DNA of 64,000 nucleotides. It comes from Rhabditoides inermis. Lineage: Eukaryota; Nematoda; Chromadorea; Rhabditida; Rhabditidae. Location of the stretch: assembly GCA_963966185.1 (NCBI GenBank), contig CAWZYM010000089.1:666001-730000 (forward strand). Reading direction: 5' to 3'. Below are positions 57,589-64,000 of this stretch, piece after piece; the stretch's first letter is position 1, and every line of letters starts with the position of its first letter. The notes beneath the pieces were generated by a model, which saw only the letters and a list, made by a program, of their open reading frames with translations, did no database searches and was not told the DNA's origin. The position numbers were made by a program, and so were the translations under genes.

Positions 57589-58638
57589 ATGAAGTGTTTT
57601 CAAAATGGAACAGAAAGTAGAACACAATCGCTAAATACACAATGGAATTCAGTTTTGACCCATTAACTTGCAGAGGCTTACAAATTGAATTAGAAGCAAA
57701 CAACGCACCTTGTTCAACACCATCTTCGGCCCTGCTCCCTCCACAGCATCGGCCACAGTCCTTCCGCCTGCCGGTGAAAAGTCTAGGTCCAAGAGCAGAT
57801 CCATGGCAGATTCGGGGACTGCTGCCACCTTCTTCACCACCTCCTTCCCTTTCTTGGCCTTGTCCTGCTTCTTTGGTGGAGGAGGAGGGGGCGCCTCCTC
57901 CTCACTGCTCTCCTTCTCCTCGGAAGACTCCTCCTCTTCCTCTCCAGATGACTCCTCCTCACTCTCCTCCTCCTCATCGTCTTCCTCTTCTTCATCCGAT
58001 TCCTCCTCGTCCGACTCCTCTTCGTCGCTCTCCTCCTCATCCTGAAACAACGACGTCAGAACTGAGTCATCTCAATTTGGTTCAAAAGTTGAATCCGAGG
58101 ATGTGGTATTCTATTTTAGGTACTAACTCCATTTTAGCACTCCATTTTAGTAGCGAACAATGGAAAAAGGTATTGATTTTCAGTCAACTTCGAAAGAACC
58201 CATAGAAAGGAGGTGATCTACTCAAATCTTCCAGTTCTATATCTCCCCACCCACCTCATCCTCATCCTCGTCTTCCTCCTCCTCCTCCTCCTCCCACTCC
58301 AGCGCCTTCTCATCGGGGCTGTTCGGCTCGCGGCGCAGCGACGGATCAGACGACACCTGCAACGACACGGTGGACAACACGACTATAAACAAGAAGGGAC
58401 CAATGGGACCGCCCTGCAAACCATCTCTACCCTATACACGTGACATGATAACTCAGTCGTCGTGGCGGTGAAAGAAGAGGGAAAGACGGCGTGGTTTTGA
58501 TAATACAAACAACGAAAAACGTACACAAGAAGTGTACTCACCTCCGGGAAGTCCGGCAGGTCGTCGTAGCGCGCGCATCGCTGGTTCAGGGCGTGTGAGA
58601 GAGTGCCCAGTTGGAACTGGTCGCGCTCTGAAACAGAA

Positions 58639-58686
<48 letters not shown>

Positions 58687-59462
58687 CCCCTCTCACCCAG
58701 GAACGTGCTCTGTATAGCCGGCGCGGGCTTGGCTGCCATGAATATCTCCTCTGCGTGGGCGGACAGCACACTGCTGTTGAACAGCAGGTTGCGCAGGAAA
58801 CGACACCTAAAAGAGCTCATGTTTAGATGAACCATTATACATTCCGGCATATATTATTATTACTATCATAATCATTCCACTTCATGTTACATCCAACATG
58901 AAACGGAAAGCACCTTAGCAATCGATACAAGCTGAACTCTGCCAACTTCAAGTTTCAAGTACACTAACGTAAGCATAAAACGTGAGGATAATCAATTCAC
59001 TGATGATAGTTTGAAGCGGATGCGCCTCGCGCCTCTCTCACCTGTCCCTGACGTCGTAGCTGAGGTCGAACCGGGCGAGTTGGAAGACGTACTGCACGAG
59101 CTGCGCGCACTGCTCCTGCTTCACCATCCACAGACGCACCGCCAGCTTCAGAGCCTCCACCTAGAACGAGCATCACGCATTAGTCTCGTCGTCAGTCTCT
59201 TCAAAGTTGCCTTCGCACCTACCAAACACACTATTTATCCGCAATCGTGATAATGCTCTTGATGATAATGCACCTCTATAGGCTCGAGAACCTTCTGTCA
59301 AATGAATAGTCTTCAGGACAATTGAGATACTAACCATATTTAGGAAATCCAAATAATGGTTTTCCAGAACCACCCCACACACCTTGACCATGTCGTCCTC
59401 GTTGGCAAAGTTCTTGGCCAGAATGCGCAGCAGATCGGGCGCAATGTCGAGCAGCTGAACTC

Positions 59463-59815
59463 TCTTTTCCTCTCATTTCTCTCCCTCCCTCCATCTCTCT
59501 CTCTCTCCCTCCCCTTTCTTTCCCTCTTTCCCTCCCTCTCTCTCCTTCCTCTCTCTCCCCTCCCCTCTCTCCCTCCCTCCCTCTTCTTCTCCCTCCCTCC
59601 ATCTCTCTCTCTCCTTCCTCTCTCTCCCTCCCTCTCTCTCTCTCTCCTTCCTCTCTCTCCCTCCCTCTCTCTCTCTCTCTCCCTCCCTCCCTCTTCTTCT
59701 CCCTCCCTCCATCTCTCTCTCTCCTTCCTCTCTCTCCCTCCCTCTCTCTCTCTTCTCCCTCACTCTCCCTCCATCCCTCCTTCTCCCCTCTCTCTCCCTC
59801 TCCCTCCCTCCCCCT
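59463..59815. repeat. CT-rich complex repeat
   Basis: ~350 bp of CCCTCTCT-type repeats fill one AP-3 beta intron. The long Ser/Pro/Leu frame over it is not a gene. Confidence 0.95.
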
Positions 59816-60302
59816 CACCTGATTCACATGCGTCGCCACCAGCCACACAACGCACGCCCTTGCCTGCGGGGCCTGCACAGTGTGCACTAGCCGGGCGAGT
59901 CTGCGCAGCAGTGGGAGGGGCGCCGACTGGTGCAGCAGCCTCTTCAGCACCACTACGGCAGCGCACACCACCTGTGAAACGAACCACATCACACCACTGT
60001 TTCGAATCAATTACACGTTCCCACACAGCTGCTACCCACTAATCTGAAGGTGATGGGTGCACGAAATGTCAATAACCGAAACCGACGCAACTCCGTGTTG
60101 AGTGGCAGGGACAGGGACACACACACACACCGTACCCCCCCTCACATTCTCATGCGGGCTGGCGATGAGCTGGACGAGTCCATCGAGACACTGCTCCTGA
60201 ACGGCGCCCACCCGCAGCGCGCACCGACCGATAGCCTCCACCGCCCCGGAAGCCAGAGACGACATCGACACGTAGGTCTACAAGGGGATCTTTCGATGTA
60301 TT

Positions 60303-60356
<54 letters not shown>

Positions 60357-60648
60357 TGGCTACCTGCAGCTCCCTGAGTATCACGTGAACGTTCGCCTCC
60401 GAGACGAGTGAGGTAAGCACGTGCAGCTTCAGATCTGGAAATCGATAAATAAATCAACGAACCAATCGATGATCGCTCACCCCTGACAAACGCGGGATCG
60501 GACGAGCGCACAAAGAAGCTCTTGAGGAACGGGTCGAACATGCTCTGAAAAGGACGTGAATCGGTAGCATCCTGAACGACATCGGGACGACACGTCGACA
60601 CCACATCACTCGTATCCACTCTCTCGTACCAGCCAGGCATGCGGGGAA

Positions 60649-61148
<500 letters not shown>

Positions 61149-61525
61149 ACTTCCCTCCTACTAACTGCCATGAGTGTCATCACAACACGTAGGGAAAGCA
61201 TGCACGTCTGTGCGTGAGATAAGGTGTGGTCAGACTCTTCGAAACAGCCCACTCAAAACGCCTTCGGAACACGCTGTTTGGTCGGAGAGGCAGACCACGC
61301 CTGAACAAACACAGACACGACAGTGTGGGGGAAAGCATGCCAGACTCGCGACAGTGTGTCATGGATACTTTTGATATGGCGAAGACGACGTCGGTGCTAC
61401 CCACTGGGTGGCGCTCGCACATTGTCGCCACCGAGAGCAGCACCACGTACTGCGTCTCCCGCGGACCGCGAAGGAGGCTCAAGATGGGAGCGCGAGCTAT
61501 GGAGAAGTGAATGAGGAGAGTGGTG

Positions 61526-61570
<45 letters not shown>

Positions 61571-62371
61571 CTCTTTGCTCGATTCGCTGAGCTCGCTGTC
61601 GTTGCAAAATTCTACGTTCACGTAATCCAACTCCGCAAAGCCACCATTGTTTTATGATGCCAGTCACAGAGTGCTAAATCTCTCCACATCCTCGTAATCC
61701 CATTTAGCGCATTACGGATTGTACTCGACAGGTGAGCAGACGAGTGATGGATTAGAATCTGTTCAGTCTATCAAACTGAATCTGCTCGATGAGTGCCCGA
61801 GGCGGCGTGTGCTCTTCGCATTCTGCCCAATGTCCAATGCACGATTAGACAGTTCGTGTACAAAAACACATACATACACTTGATGACAGGGATCGAGGAT
61901 AAACGGCTAACAGAAATATTAACTTAATATGATTGTGATTTCAGTCAATTACTGATTATTATGGCTGGATTGATAAAAAAAGGCGGAAAACGGTTCAAGA
62001 CTGAAACCCTCGACAGGTTTCGCAAAAGGAACATTTTATGTATTTACTCGATTCGCAAATATAACCATTCTTTAGAATTTATAATGTCTATTTCAAAAGT
62101 TTAAGTTTTTTCTATTGTTTCCCGCGCGTTCTCGTTGGTGCACGGAAATGCAAAACTACGAGAGAGTAGAGGGTGCAGACGCGCAGAATGACATCACAAG
62201 TGAAGCACTTTAGATCTCGCACACATAACTCTCCGCGCTGCTTACATTCAATTTCAAATACTTTGTTGTTATGAGATTGTGAATGTAAATACTAAACGAA
62301 ATGATATAACCCAATGAAACAATATCTAACCTATCGTGCAATCATAACCAGTAATCTTGCCCCAGTATGCG

Positions 62372-63567
62372 ATGTTGACTCGCTACAAACTCGTGCCGCT
62401 CATCGACCGCCGCGACCTCAACGACGACTGCATACGGCTGCTCAACGAGGTGTGCGAGTATTGATTCATTGATTTATCGATTTACAGGAGTGGCCGCGGA
62501 GCGATGGCGCGCGCCGTCACTCGCAGGAGAAGAGCTGTCGACGCGAGCCGCCTCTCTCTCTATTGCTCATCGACACACAAGACGACACCCTAGTCAGTGA
62601 GTTTCATAAATTCAAGTAAGTATCCGATCGTATCATGTTCGCCGTTTGAACTACACTATTCGTTCGTCAGATCATAATCACTACATGCACTGAACAAAGT
62701 TGCGACACTGAAACTGCAATAGAATAGATACAGCTAATTGTACTGAGCTCTCGACTTCCTTTGCGACCCCAGTCCACACCCATCCCAGGTGGGTCACTCG
62801 CGCGTGTGTCGTCTCCCCGCGCGCGCCACCCACTGCTGGATCGAGTCGGTGATCGTCGCCCAGCGCCTGCGCTGTCAGGGCATCGGCAAGGTGCGTAGGT
62901 GCTCACCCTCAACATCTGCGTAGATGTCCACGAACACCCTTTCAGGTGCTCATGACACTCACCGAGACGGCGGCGCGCGACTTCGGCTTCGACAAGGTGA
63001 GCAGCAACCACTAGTAACATAATTTATCACTTTATCACTGATGAACACACATGTAATCACATTCGACACATATCTCCGCTCTATTCACTCGGCGCTTTCA
63101 CACAACATGAGCTAGTTTACACTTCAATGTATCACTCTCGTCAAATGTGGAACCTCACCTACCTAGGCGTACCTGTGCACGGACGACAAGGCCGCGTTCT
63201 ACGAGCGCTGCGGATACGCCGTCTGCGATGCCATCGTCCACTCTTCCGCCACCACCTCCGTCTTCCCCATTGACGTGGATCTGGTGAGCGAGAAGCTGAC
63301 GTCGATTAGTGTGGTTACATGCAATTTTGTATCAAAACCTCCATTCCCTGTTCTCTTTGTAAGGAATGCGACAAAGTGCATGTGCAATAAGCCCTCCTTC
63401 AGACCCCTCTTCCTACCCGTACTCCCACCGCCGCAGCTGCCGTCGTGGCTCCACCCACCGGAGCCCCGCCTCCTCCTCCCCCGCCACCAATGATCGCTCC
63501 TCTCAACAATAACAAGGCCAAGAAGATCACTACCATTGATAACACGTACATGTGCAAATCTCTTTGA
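62372..63567 (+). CDS. naa80: N-alpha-acetyltransferase 80-like, copy 2
   Basis: Six exons: 62372-62449, 62488-62592, 62789-62890, 62946-62996, 63167-63283, 63403-63567; 205 aa. It is almost identical to copy 1. The visible protein change is Gly90 to Cys in the acetyl-CoA loop region (RLRGQGIGK to RLRCQGIGK), produced by several clustered base changes. The R-x-x-G-x-G pattern itself is kept, so activity is plausible. Confidence 0.82.
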
Positions 63568-63813
63568 TCCGTCTTTCACAGCTTTATGAACCGATCGCCA
63601 AAGATAAATAATTTATTAATCCTCAAATTACAAATTAATACAAGCTCACACAAAATGCAAAGATATAAGTTAATATCGCAATATTATCCAATATGTCACA
63701 GGAAAGAATAGAGACTGGAATGTTACATGCACACACTACGTTAGTTTGGCTAATAGGACAATCACAAATATAATCTACAGTAACGCTTCCCCACTGCGTA
63801 GGTGCCCATCCGC

Positions 63814-63942
63814 TCACAGGCTGCGTAGCTGCCCGGCGATGCGACCGGCGACCATCGCGTCGTCACTGCTCACCTCCACCTTTCCCTCCAGCACCTTCAC
63901 AATCACCAGCGACTTGTTCGAGCGAGTCTGACCGCAGAACAC
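63814..63942 (-). CDS. apb-3: AP-3 complex subunit beta, last exon of the second copy (partial)
   Basis: Same 43-codon terminal exon as 56005-56133 (starts VFCGQTRSNKSLVIVKVLEG, ends GQLRSL and stop). The remaining exons lie beyond the right edge. This copy may be the one that keeps a complete N-terminus. Confidence 0.8.
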   Translation of the reverse strand: MFCGQTRSNKSLVIVKVLEGKVEVSSDDAMVAGRIAGQLRSL

Positions 63943-63968
63943 CTGAAAAGAGAATGTCATGGCTTGTG

Positions 63969-64000
<32 letters not shown>

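Larger units (their letters stand above)
61477..64000. repeat. Tandem duplication unit 2 (runs off the window)
   Basis: Starts at the junction with AP-3 beta and repeats the RING exon 8 remnant, NAA80 and the AP-3 beta 3' end. An AT tract at 61530-61567 is expanded relative to unit 1. Confidence 0.92.

Noticed and set aside
59330..60042. Long Arg/Glu and Ser/Pro/Leu frames
   Set aside because: CT/GA simple sequence; the real coding parts are the AP-3 beta exons 59383-59454 and 59819-59971.

Overview
The window is animal nuclear DNA, almost certainly nematode. Genes are split into many short exons with GT-AG introns, several introns are only 45-50 nt, and the families present include a nematode-type Sulfotransfer_2 carbohydrate sulfotransferase, a secreted DB-module protein and an RNF212/ZHP-type RING protein. 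I could not name the species; a rhabditid or diplogastrid is only a guess. All gene models were built by hand from splice sites, reading-frame phase and family resemblance, because no continuous ORF shows these genes.

Region 1 (1-23083) is a tandem array of a ~9.7-9.8 kb unit: 1-9813, 9814-19525 and a partial third copy 19526-23083. Each full unit carries one 3' exon of an INO80E-like gene (-), a complete sulfotransferase gene (+) and a complete uracil-DNA glycosylase gene (-). A large UNG intron in each unit holds a MITE, two tandem tRNA-derived SINEs and a LINE reverse-transcriptase remnant. The third copy runs directly into the rest of the INO80E-like gene, so that sulfotransferase lies nested in the last INO80E-like intron.

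Region 2 (19589-31810, - strand) is a closely spaced same-strand series: a tiny secreted Pro/Cys peptide, an unrecognised 244-aa protein, a ZHP/RNF212-like meiotic RING protein and the INO80E-like protein, with UNG downstream in the array. The 260-355 bp gaps suggest an operon.

Region 3 (32000-49650) is rich in repeats. It holds a CK1/TTBK-type kinase and a receptor-like tyrosine phosphatase (-), a small Cys-rich secreted protein (-), a small membrane protein (+) and a DB-module secreted protein (+) whose introns are packed with transposable elements. Two element families occur here as inverted copies about 5-9 kb apart.

Region 4 (49892-64000) holds a RING E3-like gene (-), a partial copy of its 3' end (+), and a second tandem duplication (unit 53575-61476, then 61477 to the window end) carrying NAA80 (+, actin N-terminal acetyltransferase family) and the AP-3 beta subunit (-). 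The duplication junction cuts AP-3 beta inside an exon, so the copy in view has no N-terminus.

The most interesting points are: a 14-nt indel that removes or creates a 50-nt intron between tandem sulfotransferase copies; a nested gene sitting at the edge of an amplified array; clustered multi-base coding differences between otherwise near-identical copies; and a DB-gene exon that sits between the arms of an inverted repeat.
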